From Pseudocercospora fijiensis CIRAD86 (taxonomy: Eukaryota > Ascomycota > Dothideomycetes > Mycosphaerellales > Mycosphaerellaceae): a stretch of 64,000 nucleotides of DNA. Location: the NCBI RefSeq assembly GCF_000340215.1, contig NW_006921532.1:8809409-8873408 (forward strand), given 5' to 3'. The notes beneath the pieces are model-generated. The model did not search any database, was not told where the DNA came from, and saw nothing but the letters and a program-made list of their open reading frames with translations. Both the position numbers and the translations under genes were made by a program. Below, in pieces: positions 33,098 to 44,252 of the stretch (position 1 is the first letter of the stretch; each line of letters starts with the position of its first letter).

Positions 33098-33355
33098 TAG
33101 TATTCGATCTACCCTTTAAGGGTAGTAGCTAGATAGTCCTTATTTTAAGCTTTTAGCGGTATAGCTACGAAAACTATCGATTTAACTATATTATACCCGA
33201 AGAACGGGACCTATACGTACTATTCTACTAAAAACAACCGTACCAATTATTAAGCAAGGCCTTCTATACGGCCTATTATACTAAGTTAAGCATACTAGAC
33301 CGATACCTACTAATTCCGCTATATCCGCACTATAAGGGGCTATAATATATTATTA

Positions 33356-34660
33356 GTGCTACCCCTTATTACAATAGCCGGCCTATTACGAAGCAACAAC
33401 CGTGCTGCCGCTAGCAGCGCTAGCAATAACAACGCTAGTAGCACGGTGCCTACTAAAGTGCCTACTAAAGTACCTACTAAAGTGCCTCCTACCGAAGAGC
33501 CTACTACTAGGCCTGCCGAAGAACCTATAGTTCTAGGTAATAATCTAGAATTGCCTATTAACGATATCCTTAACAACATTGTTAATCGACGATATAGCTA
33601 ACTAGCCTTTAGGCCCTAGCTAGTAGCGAGACTTTAAGAAGCTACCTAAAACAGGCTCGCTGCTTTACGCTAAGAACAATAGCTAAAGGATAATCTCCTC
33701 GAGCTTCGCCGCCTTTAGGAAGCCCCGATAACTACTACTAAACTAATAGTAGGACCTTCCTCGCTATTAGCCTAGAAGAAGGACGCTAAGCTTAAGGACT
33801 ATACCGTATTTAACGGCTCTAGCCGCAAGCAGTACAATAATTATATACGCGATTGTAAGCTTAACTAGCGAAATGTACCTAGGGCTCTTCTAGACGACTA
33901 TTTATTAGTTGTCTACGCTATATAGTATATTAATAGCGACCTAAAACGCACCTAGGATAACTATTTTAACTCCCTCGACGATTAGACCTCTATTTAGTAG
34001 TAGACCTACAAAACTATTATACTAGATACCCTTAGAAACCCTATACTAAGGCAACAATATGCTTAGGACTAGTACCTTCGGGCTAAACAAAAGACTAACT
34101 AGTCGGCTCGCTTATTTAAAGCCTATTTAAAAACCCTTAAAGACGACCTTCCGGCTAAAACTAATTCTATATAGATCTCGGAGATACGCCTAAAGCTTAG
34201 ATAGGAGCTTATCCTCGAATTAGACCGCCGCCGCGTATTTAAATAGGCTAATCTAATATGTATTTAATTTATAGTCGAGGTAGAAACAGCTAAACGAGCT
34301 GTCTAGCTCTAGTAACGACTAGAATTAAGGATCCGACTAGCTAGTACTAACCGTAGCAACCGTAGTGCCCGCGGAGGAAACTAAGGTTCCTACTAGAACA
34401 ATAGTGCTAATAATAGGAATAGTAACAATAACCGTAGAAGAGGCCGTAGCCGGCGGCTATATAGAGGAGGCCGTAATAGGGGCCGTAGAAGGGGCTCGTA
34501 TCCCTATAATACTAACCGCTCGACTAATAACAATAGTAGCAATAACGGTTATAGCAATCCCCTAATCGGATTAAAGTGCTTTAACTATAATAGTACTAAC
34601 TATCTACTAGGCTAATATAATAAACCTAAGAACTAGTAAAGGACGGAAACTAATAACACT
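33356..34660 (+). pseudogene. G1 gag (RIP-inactivated)
   Basis: One plus-strand frame runs the full length, broken only by TAA/TAG that RIP makes from CAA, CAG or TGG. It begins with a low-complexity part with four 12-base repeats coding VPTK, continues with a capsid-like region (VFNGSSRKQYNNYI near 33,810), an Arg/Gly-rich stretch (about 34,350-34,510) and a decayed CCHC zinc knuckle at 34,577 (KCFNYNSTNYLLG, where Cys and His have become Tyr). The zinc knuckle is in the same frame as the N-terminus, so no indel has occurred. Nucleic-acid-binding structural protein of an LTR retrotransposon. Confidence 0.85.
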
Positions 34661-34915
34661 ACTACTACTTATAGCAATAGTATAGGCTACCGAGGGTAAC
34701 ATAACCTATAGCAATATAGGCAGCTATATTTAGCAAGATAGGATAACGAGACTGTCGCTTAGGCTAATAACTAGAGCCCTACAATATAGGCATTGTAGAA
34801 GTGTGATATAAACAATGTACTATACGAGGTTGATGCTCTATCTATAATATAGAAGGAGGCCTCTTATATAGGCTTAAAACTAGCCTATAGGTATAGGGCC
34901 GGTTACTAGCTAATA
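34637..34915 (+). repeat. 279-bp direct repeat, left copy (G1 gag-pol junction)
   Basis: Aligns without gaps to 60,284-60,562; differences are transitions. The segment is G1 coding sequence between the zinc knuckle and the protease. After this copy G1 stops and foreign sequence starts at 34,916. Confidence 0.92.
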
Positions 34916-35022
34916 TCCCTCCCTTTCTTCGTATCTAACTAGACACGCTTTATATTGCGCGCTTAAAACAAACATATATGCATCCTTAGCGTTCTTAGCT
35001 AAGGCTATTTTCAGAACTCCGC
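34916..35022. other. Short unassigned segment between G1 and cassette X
   Basis: 107 bases after the G1 break. Ends in GGCTATTTTC followed by the 25-bp palindrome. GGCTRTTTTC also precedes the palindrome at 38,696 and 59,601, so this may be the edge of the mobile unit that carries the palindrome. Confidence 0.4.
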
Positions 35023-35046
35023 AATAACACCCCCGGAGTAGCATTA
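35023..35046. repeat. GC-core palindrome, copy A
   Basis: Near-palindrome with A/T-rich arms (TAAT...ATTA) around a CCCCCGG core. Overlaps the stop codon of the X reading frame on the minus strand (35,046-35,044). Confidence 0.8.
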
Positions 35047-37839
35047 ATCCTAGATACTATAATTATGCAAAAACAACTTCCTAAGCAACACTATATAGAC
35101 CTACTATTGCTTTAACGCGCCGTAATCCTTACTAGCAATAACCTTATCTGCTAGTCGGTTCTCGAAATCTCCTCTGTATGCGTTAAAGCTATTAGCACCG
35201 AAGTACTATCCCTCGTAGAAAGCTTAATTAACGAGGAGGTTAGTAGCCTTTTCCTTCGCAGCATTCTCCTAATCGTATAGATATTTCTTAAGTCCCTCGT
35301 TATTAAGCTAGAGGATCTGTTTAACTTTGTTCTAAATAACGTAACTTAACTAAGGAATTCTACTAACTAGGGCGTCGGAGATGCAACTAAGGCCTTCGAC
35401 TAAGATAGCGGTAGGGAAGGGGAACGGTACGAAGGTGTTCGAACCTAGAAGGGCGGTTAGATTATAGTGCGCCTTAGCAACCTCGGCGACGGTTAAGTTA
35501 TCGTAACTCTTAATCTTAGTGCCGTCGATAACGCGAGAGTAGCCTAGGTTAATTAATATACAGTTGCTCTTAGTCTTTAGATTACTATATAGCAGGTATA
35601 GTATCTAAATAGAGACTTCGTACTCCTTTAGAGGGTTGAGGATCTACTCCGCCTTACGCCCCTTACTATTAAGCTAACTATCGAATATATAGTCGAGGTC
35701 GTCGTCGGTAAGGTACTTATTAGTAAGCTTACCGATCTTGCTTAGCGGGACTAGGCTACGAGCCTTAAGCTTCTTAACCTAGTTCGCAAAGACCTCGGGC
35801 TAATGTATGCCTTTAACAATAGTAGAGTAGCTAGTCTTATCCTTAGATATAAGACAGACCTTAATGCGCAGGTAACTAGCACCCTCGCTAGCTGCGAGCT
35901 TAACTATATCTTGTCTGAGACGAGTAGACTCCTTAGAAGGATAGTTTTTATAAATACCGCTAACCTTAAAGAACTTAGTAGGCTTAGGGATAGAGATAAG
36001 CTCGTATACGTAATTAGGTCGAAGGGCGACAGCTAAGAGCTATAGGGCAGGGTGCTAGCGGACGATTTAGTTACTTACACTATAAGTTTAAAGGGCATTG
36101 CGGCCTTCCTGCTTAGACTTAGGCATCGTACGTATATACTAAAGGTATATTTTAAACTCCTCCTATATTAGGTCGATAAGGAAAGGAAGATATACTCTAC
36201 GAGGCTCTTGTAACTAGCTAAAGACTTAAGGGAAGATAGTATTGCTAGTCTAGCGAAAGCGGTCGAAGGAAGTGCCTTAGCTAAGGATACCGGTAACGAA
36301 CTTGCTCTAGCGATCTATTAGCGTAAGGGCGCGAGTAATAGTACTAGTAGGGTTGAACGCGTAGAGTCCTAGAGATATCGGGGCGGTAATAGGGCGTCTA
36401 GGAAACTAGTTAGCATAGGCCTAATTAGCCTTAAGGGTAGCGAAGGCGTCTTAATTAGGAACCTCGCGACTAATCTTTAATAGGCGGCCGACGAGGACAA
36501 TCGCCTTAGCACTAGTATAGAGACTATAGACCTTAGCGGCCTTCTTAACATAGTTAGCATATATAGAGAACGGCTCTTCTCTTAGCTTACTAAGGTTGTC
36601 GAGCTATTAATAGATAGACAGGGCGGTAGGAGCTTTGCCTATATCGGCTTTAGGAACTATATCGATCTTAGTAATAAGGTGCGTAATAGAGTCGCCCTTA
36701 TAAGAGCTATAGATGTTCTTAGTTAATAGGATCGGCGAGAGCCCTCTATCTCTACGCTCGCTAAAGGAGCCTTCGGAGGAGACATCTTCTAGTAGTATAT
36801 CTAGTATATTAATATCCGAGTTACTATAGTTAGTACTATAGTTAGCCCTAGAAGGGGCGCTATACTTCTTAGTAGCCTTACGGAGGGCCTAGCGAGCATA
36901 TAATACCTTCTTGCGCGCTGCTTCGGCCTTAGCGCGCTCGTCCTTAACTTCCTAAGGGACCTTACGGTTACGGGTCGAGCGACGGTCTTAAGCCTATATC
37001 TCCGTAGCGAGCGCGAGACTAGCAGCCGTATCGGCCTCTGTCTCTAGGCGAAGAGCCTTACGTTCAAGGACATTAACGATAGGAGCCTCTTAACCTTTAA
37101 CAATAAAACCTATACTATTAATGCGATAGCCCTTCTCTTTTAGTAGATCCTTAGTTGTCTATATATTAAGATCGATCTAGACAATTGTATCGTAGTACCG
37201 CTTCTAGTAGGATGTTATAAAGTCGTTAAGCGTAAAGGACAAGTTAAGTAACTACTTGCCTACCTTCTTACTAGCAGTAGATATATAATAGATTATAGTG
37301 CGGGAAAGGTGCTTAGCGCCTTAACGACGGACCTTATACTTATTAACGAACGAAGAGACCTGCTTTATACGCTCTTATCTACCGTAGGCGAAGTTAATAA
37401 GGCTCTTAGGAAGACTACTTAGTCCTCCCTAATGTTCGAAGGCCTAGTCGAGGGTCTTAAAGCGCAAACGAATCTAGGTGCTAGCCGTCTTAAGGCTATA
37501 GACGATAGGAAAGGCTTGTTTAATATCTATATCGTTAAGGACCTCGCGCTTAAAGATACGCTTACCGATAGACTAACGCAAGTTGTTTATGCCGTACGCA
37601 ACTAAGATAGCAGCCTTCTTAATGTTCCTATTAATAACGCGTAGTAGGGTACGAGCGTTCTAGATCTTCTCTTAAGGGTCTTTAAGGGCGGTAACGATCT
37701 AGAAGCAGTGCTCGAGGCTAGTTGTAGCAGCTAAGGCGCTATCGGAGGGGGCTTCGATCGGGACTAGTACGCCTAGGTTTAGGGCTAGTAGGTTGCTACT
37801 ACTACTAGCGCCTAGCGGATTCGGGGCGCCGGAAGACAT
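35044..37839 (-). pseudogene. Cassette X: single 931-codon reading frame of unknown family (RIP-inactivated)
   Basis: A minus-strand frame from ATG at 37,839 (MSSGAPNPLGASSSS) to TAA at 35,046-35,044 is 2,796 bases, exactly 932 codons. The in-frame interruptions I read are TAG or TAA codons explained by RIP. Frame was checked at several points (for example GKLTNKYLTDDDLDYIF at about 35,733 and FYEGYYFGANSFNAYRGDF at about 35,170) and holds throughout. A basic, Lys/Ala-rich helix lies near 36,900. I recognise no reverse transcriptase, integrase, tyrosine recombinase or known transposase motif. Copies of the same palindrome lie at both ends in the same orientation. It may be a non-autonomous element, an unknown transposon class or a captured gene. 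Confidence 0.6.
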
Positions 37840-38263
37840 CTTAGTCGACCGGAGCAGAAAGGAGTTAGTAACGAGTTTGCAAAAACGTTCGTAGCTTGTT
37901 AATAATAATTAAAGGGTTTAGATAGAAGGAGGGGGAGGGGGTAGGCGGTAGTAAGTTAGTTAGTATTCGAGTAGAAGAAAGAGCTTAGAAAGCTCGCCTT
38001 AAATAGGGTGCGAAGGTAGCGTAGTCTGTGTATTCCGGTAAAGCAAACGGATAACGATTATATATAGACCCTAAAAAGTAAAGCTACATACGAGACTCCT
38101 TTATTAGTAAGGCGGCTAAAGTTTAACAATCGATCTAGCTAATTACTAGTAGCGACTACGCGCCTTTATTAACCTCTAGCTTTCGTAGATTCCCGCGCAC
38201 TCGAAATGCGACTAGTTAGTTCGAGTACCTAGTAGTAATCTATAGTAGTAAGGCTAGCGGGAC
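37840..38263 (-). promoter_or_regulatory. 5' leader and putative promoter of cassette X
   Basis: On the minus strand a TATA-like CTATTTAAGGCG (about 38,006-37,995) is followed by a C/T-rich tract (CCCCCTCCCCCTCC near 37,935), then the ATG at 37,839. The layout looks like an RNA polymerase II promoter and initiator. Confidence 0.45.
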
Positions 38264-38288
38264 TAATAATACCCCCGGGATAGTATTA
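38264..38288. repeat. GC-core palindrome, copy B
   Basis: 25 bases; same orientation as copy A, at the far end of cassette X. The pair A/B therefore forms direct repeats bounding 3.27 kb. Confidence 0.8.
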
Positions 38289-38695
38289 GCTTTTCTCTAG
38301 AGATGCTCGGCAACTAGGAGCAAATCGCCTAGGCCTAGCGTAGCTTGTATTAGCCTATAGTACTATCGTTGTAGATGCAGCATTACCTTTTATAGTAGCA
38401 GGCATATAAACGTAGCCCGTACGTTCTTCTTTCTTCTAGACACTAAGCTTAGCGGCCTAAGGTCCCTATCCTTAGAGGCTATAGGCCTAGTTTGCTGCGT
38501 CTATTTAAGAGCTAGGAAGGGAGAGGGACCCTCCCTTTTCTTAGTATCCTACGTAACTAATGCTAATTAGGGTAGGAACAATCTTCTCTAGCGGAGTATC
38601 TTGTTGTCGTTACTACCTAAGGGCGGTTGCTAGAGACTAGGAAACTAGAGGGAAGTAGTCTTAGAAGGGCGGAGGGTTAGGTTCGGCTATTTTCC
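38289..38695. other. Unassigned RIP-affected spacer
   Basis: About 400 bases between cassette X and element G2. No domain; a G-rich stretch lies near 38,520-38,535. It may contain the lost or very short 3' end of G2. Confidence 0.35.
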
Positions 38696-38720
38696 TAATG
38701 CTACCCCCGGGGTATTATTA
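38696..38720. repeat. GC-core palindrome, copy C
   Basis: The arms extend further here: TTTTCC on the left and GGAAAA on the right, so 38,690-38,726 could form a 37-base hairpin or cruciform with only two or three mismatched pairs. Confidence 0.85.
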
Positions 38721-38899
38721 GGAAAACACGCCTCGTATAGTTCTATCTAAGGAAACAAGAGCAAAGGAATAAAGTTATAGCAACATTAATCGAAAGCAAA
38801 GGCAAAGTAAAGGACAACAATAAGATAAACTAAAAGCAATAAACGAGAGTATAAACATTAGTAGGAACAGACAATAGGTAAGGACTAAAGGTATAGGGC

Positions 38900-40680
38900 G
38901 GCACTGTATTAATAGCGCGGAGAACGATCGATAAGAGCAAGGAAGCAACGTAGTAGAGGTAGGCAGAGGTAAGGAAGAGCAAGCAATTATTTAGTCTCGG
39001 GATCTAGCTATAATTCTAGGCGGTCTTCGTCGCTAGACTAGTTAGGTTCCTCGGAGTTAGAGTTAGATAGCTAGAAGTCTAGTTTACTATTAGAATCGGA
39101 ATTAATATCGGAAACGCTCTATATATAGTTAATCCGTATATAACCCTCCCTCTGTTCTTAAGTTATTCCTAATAGCTTACTAAGACGAACCTAGGGATAG
39201 GTATAGTTCTTAGGCAGAATAGGATCTATAATAGCGGTAGGATCCTCCTCCCGATAGGCATCTAAGGACGGTAGAGGGTCTGTAGAGGTACTAACTTCCT
39301 CCTCGGTCGGCGGAGAGTAGGCAGGTTCGCGTAACTTAACGATCTTCTTTAGATTAGCCCGAGGGTAAGAGTGCTTTAAGGTAGTACTATCTAGCTCCTA
39401 AAGAAGGTATACGGAACCCGAGTAAAGGACCTCCTTTACTCTATAAGGACCCTTCTACTTAAAGGCTAGCTTATAGGAGTAACTATACTCTAGTTCGGAC
39501 CGGTATAGAAGGACTATATCGCTAACCTTTAGAGGCTCCTAGTTAATAGTATTATAGTCGTCGAAATACTACTTAGCCTCCTTACGAAGGCGACGTTGTC
39601 GAGCAAGTCCCTCCTAAGAAGTAGTAGTTATATCCTTAAGAGCCTTAGCCTATAGGGTAAGAAGGTCTACCCTAGTACGAACAGACCCCTAATCGTAAAC
39701 GCCGTGCGTACGATAGGACAATTTAATAGGAAGAACGGCGTCCCTTCTAATTATAAGCTCTACTAGCGTAAGTCTAGTCGTATCGATAATAGTAGTTCGG
39801 TCCGCCTAGAGAAGGGCTAGGACGCGGGTAGAAATAGGAACTAATCTGTCGCTACTATTAGTTATCTTAGATAGGGCATTAATTAACGACCGATAGCCGC
39901 GCTTAACAATAGTATTCGACTAGGGATAGTATAGGGAGATACGAACGTTCTTAGCCCCGTACGAAACAAGTAGCACTTAAACCTCCTTAGCTATATTGTT
40001 CGTAGCGTTGTCTAAGATAACCTCGTAAGGTGTTCCCTAGCGGCAAAACAGATCCTTAAATAGGAAGGTAGCTATATTACGGGCATTAATAGCACCGCAA
40101 CCTTTATAGAAATAATAGGCCTCCGGCTATCGAGAAAGACTCTCTCGAATAATATATAGGCTATTGTTGCGGCTAAGATAGACCCTATCGCTATACTACC
40201 GCTCCCTAACTAACTAGGTAGTAGGGATACGTAGCTCTCCTAGACGCTAGTAGCTATTCCTAAAGTTGCACTTAGGACAGCTCTTATAGTAGCGAGAGAC
40301 ATTAGCCTATACGCCGTCCTACTAGTAGCGTCGACGAAGGATATCGAAGGTGCCCTCCGCCGCCCGGTAGCCGAGCTTATCGTAAACGGAACGAAGGATT
40401 TCTTATCGGGCTACTAGATCGTTAATAATACGCTAGAGCGGTACATTAATTATAGCCTGTCGCTAAAGGATACGATCTTTAATAAGGAACCTCTGAGAAT
40501 AGCGAATAATACGACGGTATTAACTCCTTAACAGACTAGGAGCTCTCTTTGTATAGGTAAGGAAATAGGCGATATTATAGGAGTCGTCGGAGTAGACCCT
40601 ATTAAGGATATTATCCCTACCTAGTTCGCCCGCCTTAGCGTCGTCCTAGTTCTCGCCGTTAGTAGTAGGGTCTTCGTTAA
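38900..40680 (-). pseudogene. G2 integrase region (RIP-inactivated Ty3/gypsy)
   Basis: Downstream of the RNase H on the minus strand. The zinc-binding N-terminus is readable at about 40,450-40,250 (LGYRAAEGTFDILRRRY...ANVSRYYKSCPKCNF, where the CxxC end of an HHCC finger remains). The catalytic core and C-terminus continue to about 38,900, with many RIP stops. Confidence 0.65.
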
Positions 40681-42640
40681 GCTAGTTACTAGGTTAGTCG
40701 TCGGTAGTAGACCTAGTAATTACCGGTATAGCGTTAATATAGAAGGTAGTAAAGAAGGTGCGGTTAATAACCGCGTCGATATCCTCTTCTTCTATTATCT
40801 CGGCGATGTCTTCTTTTATAGTAGGCCTTCTAGAGAGGCTATCTAGTCTAGTATGCTTCTTACTAGGAATATAGAAGACGTCGAAATCAAACAAATAGAT
40901 CTAGGCAACCTACCGAGCTATCGTAGAGTTAGGCAGGTCGGAGGCTATACGGTTAAGTTAATAGACTAGCGTCTAAGTGTCGACTTCTAGGCGAAAGAAT
41001 ACTCTAAAGAGCTAAGGTCGGAACTTCTTAAGAGCCTTGTAGACACTAAGGCACTCTCGCTTGCTAGTATCGTATCGGGCCTCGATAGGTTTCTATAGAC
41101 CGGACTCGTACCGGATAGGGTAACGTAAGGAGGGCTCCTTACGATTATACTATATTAGTATCTCGCCGTAGCCTTCCCCGCTCGAGTCGATAGCAACAAT
41201 TAGTAGACCTACGCCTTCCGAGTAGTTAATAGAGGTAAGTGTAGGCGCGCTAATAAGTGCCTTAGTAACCTCGTCCTTAGCGGCTTAGTAAACGGAGGTC
41301 TATTTAAACTCTATATCCTTCTTAAGTAAGGCGTATAGAGGCTTATATACTAACGCAAAGTTTTCGACCTAGATACGGAAGTAGGAGACTACTCTAAGCT
41401 AGACTCGGACATCTTTCTAATAGGTAGGGTCGGGCTAGGACACAATCTTTAGGACCCGTATATTGTTAGGATAGCGGCCGTTCTTATTAGTTACAAACCC
41501 GACAATGTTTATTCGTTTGTATAGGAGCTAGAGCTTCTCCCTATATACCGTTAGGTTAGCTCGCTCTAGGTCGCAGAGGACACTATCGAGGTTCTAAATA
41601 TATTCGAGAAAGAACCTACGGATACTAGGCTCTACTTCTTTATTGTCGTACCTAGTTTTAGGGCCCTTAATGCCGATGTCGTTAAGGAAAGGCATCGCTA
41701 TATAGGAGATATAGGCTGCGAGGACTTAGTTTATAATACGAACGAACTAGGCTACGGAGTTAGTTGCCCCTTATAGAAGGGTAGTTTGTCTATATAGCCT
41801 AAGAGGTATCTCGAAACTAGTAAGGTCGCGGCTATTAGGATAGAGAGGGATCTAGTCGTAGCCCGAGAAAATATTAACTAGTAAGGCTATAATACAGTTA
41901 GTAAAAGCTTCCGAGAACCTATTAGTCTCTAGAGGGAGGTTAGTATCTCTAATCGTAACTGCGTTGAACTTTTATATAGCGTTAATTAGACGGTACTTCT
42001 TTAGTTCCCTAGGAGCTGTCTTCTTCTAAACTAGGAAGTATAGGTTGCGATACGAGGCATAGGAAGGCTCTAAGGTGCTAGCCTTTACACGCTGCCGTAT
42101 TATGTCCTTAACTATACCTCTTAGGCTTAGGTTTAGCTTAAACCCTAGGTAAGCCTAAGGCTTATACTCGATCGTTCGGATCCTCTATAAAGGGGCAACC
42201 TCCGGGTTAATCCTGCCTAGATGCGTAAAGTTATATGCTAATACGGCTTCGCGGTTGTATAGAAGCTCGTATAGCAAATCTAGTTCAAGATCCGAAAGCT
42301 CGATACTAGGTTTAATATTCGCTAGTCTCTCCGGCGTTAGCCTCGATCCCCTAGGAATAGCGGAGAACTTTTTAGTAATATACCTCTAGTCGTATAGACT
42401 ATCCCTAGGTGTTAACATCGCTTCGCGGTTAAGGCACTTTTGTCGCTAGTTAGGATTTCCGCTAGGATTAGACCTATCGGTTATATATACGCTACCTTTT
42501 ACGGGCTTAATCTTGTTAGCTACCCTCTTGTATAGGGTATATACGCTAACCGCTCGTAATACCCGAGCCCTCTCTCTTTAACGTTAGGCCCGGAGATTGG
42601 CGTAATAGAACAGCGCGTAAACTTTATTAGAAGTCTCCTT
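40681..42640 (-). pseudogene. G2 reverse transcriptase and RNase H (RIP-inactivated)
   Basis: Minus-strand frame with the typical fungal Ty3/gypsy RT: YRLINAI at about 41,985, FSGYDQIPL-type turn, the box-D motif at 41,690-41,673 reading MPFLNDIGIKGPKTRY, then IVGFVTNKNGRYP, a YRRW-like VSYFRI, RNase H (LLIVAIDSSGEGYG) and the tether DVFYIPSKKHTRLDSLSRRP near 40,870. RIP changed the first Asp of the FLDD active site to Asn (GAC to AAC after T). The LSRRP motif survives in a 66-codon stretch without stops. Confidence 0.88.
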
Positions 42641-42701
42641 AAGTCGGTAGGTATACAGCTAGTAATCCTAATTTATAATTCCGGCGAAAACGTTAGATTC
42701 C

Positions 42702-42726
42702 TAATAACACCCCCGGGGTAGCATTA
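42702..42726. repeat. GC-core palindrome, copy D
   Basis: Lies between the protease and reverse transcriptase of G2. The surrounding minus frame reads through it without a break (ELMLPRGCY), so if it is an insertion it kept the frame. Confidence 0.8.
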
Positions 42727-43870
42727 GCTCGGCGTTCTAATTAGTTAGTTCGGATTCGGGCTCGGGTAGATCCGCTTCTAGCGGCGATGCCTACGATAGC
42801 ATTATTACCGAGATTCGTACACTAGGTAGTCGTTATACTATTATACTCGCTATCGCTTCGAGCATTCGTCTTCTTAGTATAGAGCCTAGGAACTAGCCTT
42901 GTCGTACGGAGCGGCGCACCTCTAGATATAACCTATTTAAGCTATATTAACTTATAGCGCAGATTGCCGGTCTTATAACCGCGCTATTGCGTTTCCCGAA
43001 GAGCGTTTAGAAGTAGTAAGGATATCCTCGTAGGATTTGTAGCTAGTATTTCCGATATAACTAGTAAACACGACTCGGTTACCCTTCTAGTTAGCGATAG
43101 TTCCTTCCTAGGAGCTATTGTCGCAGTTACGCTAGATACCCTAGGTTATATAAGACTATAGACGACTTAGAATAATTGGCGTGTTCGGGTTAGCGGCAAT
43201 CTAGAAGGTAAAGGAAAAGCATATACCGAAAGCGTCTACTATAACATTATAGTAGGCACCTACTAGCGTAACCTCTCCGTTTACTCCCTATATACTAAGG
43301 GAAATATCTCTATTTATTAGCAGTCGGAGCTGTTTAGCCTAGCGCTTACTTATAATAAGTGACTCTAAACTATTATTAAGCATTACTAGCAACTGCTAAC
43401 TATAGCTTCTAATAGTAACTTAAATATAGATAGCGGGAACGACGGTAAAGGAACGGGTAACTACGGAAAGGTCTATATTATTAGGAATAGAGTAAAGTTC
43501 CTTAGGTCGAGGAGGTCCTACTCGACCGATTTGTTAGCTAGTAAATCGGACAGCCTTAATAGAAACTAAAACCGAAGCAGGGTCGGCATTATTATTATCC
43601 CCTCGGCCTATCTCCTTAATCCCCTCTTCGTTAGTATTATCGATAGTCTCCTAGCTCTCGTAGGTCACTAATTCGCCTTCTGCTAACTCCTAGGCCCCTA
43701 AAAATTTAGAAAGGAACTATAGGGAAGAGACGTCGATATAGTCCTCTCGCCCCTATTTACATCGGAGGGCTATAAGGTCTTTTATAAAGGTAGCATCGTT
43801 AGGAATCCGGCTCTAGAACAGGTTAGTAGGCAAACCGTATACTAGAAGCTCCCCTATAGATACGTTAGAC
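42727..43870 (-). pseudogene. G2 protease region (RIP-inactivated)
   Basis: Minus-strand translation at about 43,330-43,100 gives GACHNVIVDAFG-like sequence followed by NTPIILSRLWSYITRGI, in which IILGRPW is the flap-to-end motif of fungal Ty3/gypsy aspartic proteases. The catalytic DSG is not clear after RIP. Linker sequence up to the RT follows. Confidence 0.6.
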
Positions 43871-43871
43871 T

Positions 43872-44242
43872 AGACCCCGTAGTAGTTCGGGTTAGGTTAG
43901 TTTGGTTTACTAAGCCGAAATTCTAGTTTAGTTTAGTTTAGTTTACTAAGAAACCGGTGCACGGACCGGTTTGCCGGCTACGTGCCGGCTACGGACAAAA
44001 ACCTATCCCAAAACACGTCTAAACAGCCCGAAACACGGATGCAATCGTGTAGCGTATACAATATAGGGCCCCCGTCGCGTGCCGGACTCGTTCCGAGGTC
44101 GTCGTATATCGTCGCAGTTTCCTCGGAAACTAGCTTAGACTAGCGGGGCAAAAAACCAAACTAGAACTAAACCGGAGGGGTACCGCCAAGAAACCAAACT
44201 ATATACGTTTAGTAGTTCAGAAACCGAACTACTACGGGGTCT
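43872..44242 (-). mobile_element. Mutator-like MITE, copy 2, with 10-bp target-site duplication
   Basis: 371 bases with the same terminal inverted repeats as copy 1, in the opposite orientation. A perfect 10-base duplication ACGTTAGACT flanks it (43,862-43,871 and 44,243-44,252). Duplications of 9-11 bases are typical of Mutator-like (MULE) transposition. It interrupts G2 between gag and protease. No coding capacity. Confidence 0.93.
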
Positions 44243-44252
44243 ACGTTAGACT

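Noticed and set aside
34365..34565. 66-codon plus-strand frame in G1
   Set aside because: Out of frame with gag, which runs continuously in another frame through the zinc knuckle.
35803..36036. 77-codon plus-strand frame in cassette X
   Set aside because: Opposite strand to the verified 932-codon X frame; open by chance because few stops fall in that frame.
35044..37839. X as a Crypton or Starship-type tyrosine recombinase
   Set aside because: The expected R...HxxR...Y arrangement was not found in the translated frame, though RIP may hide some residues.
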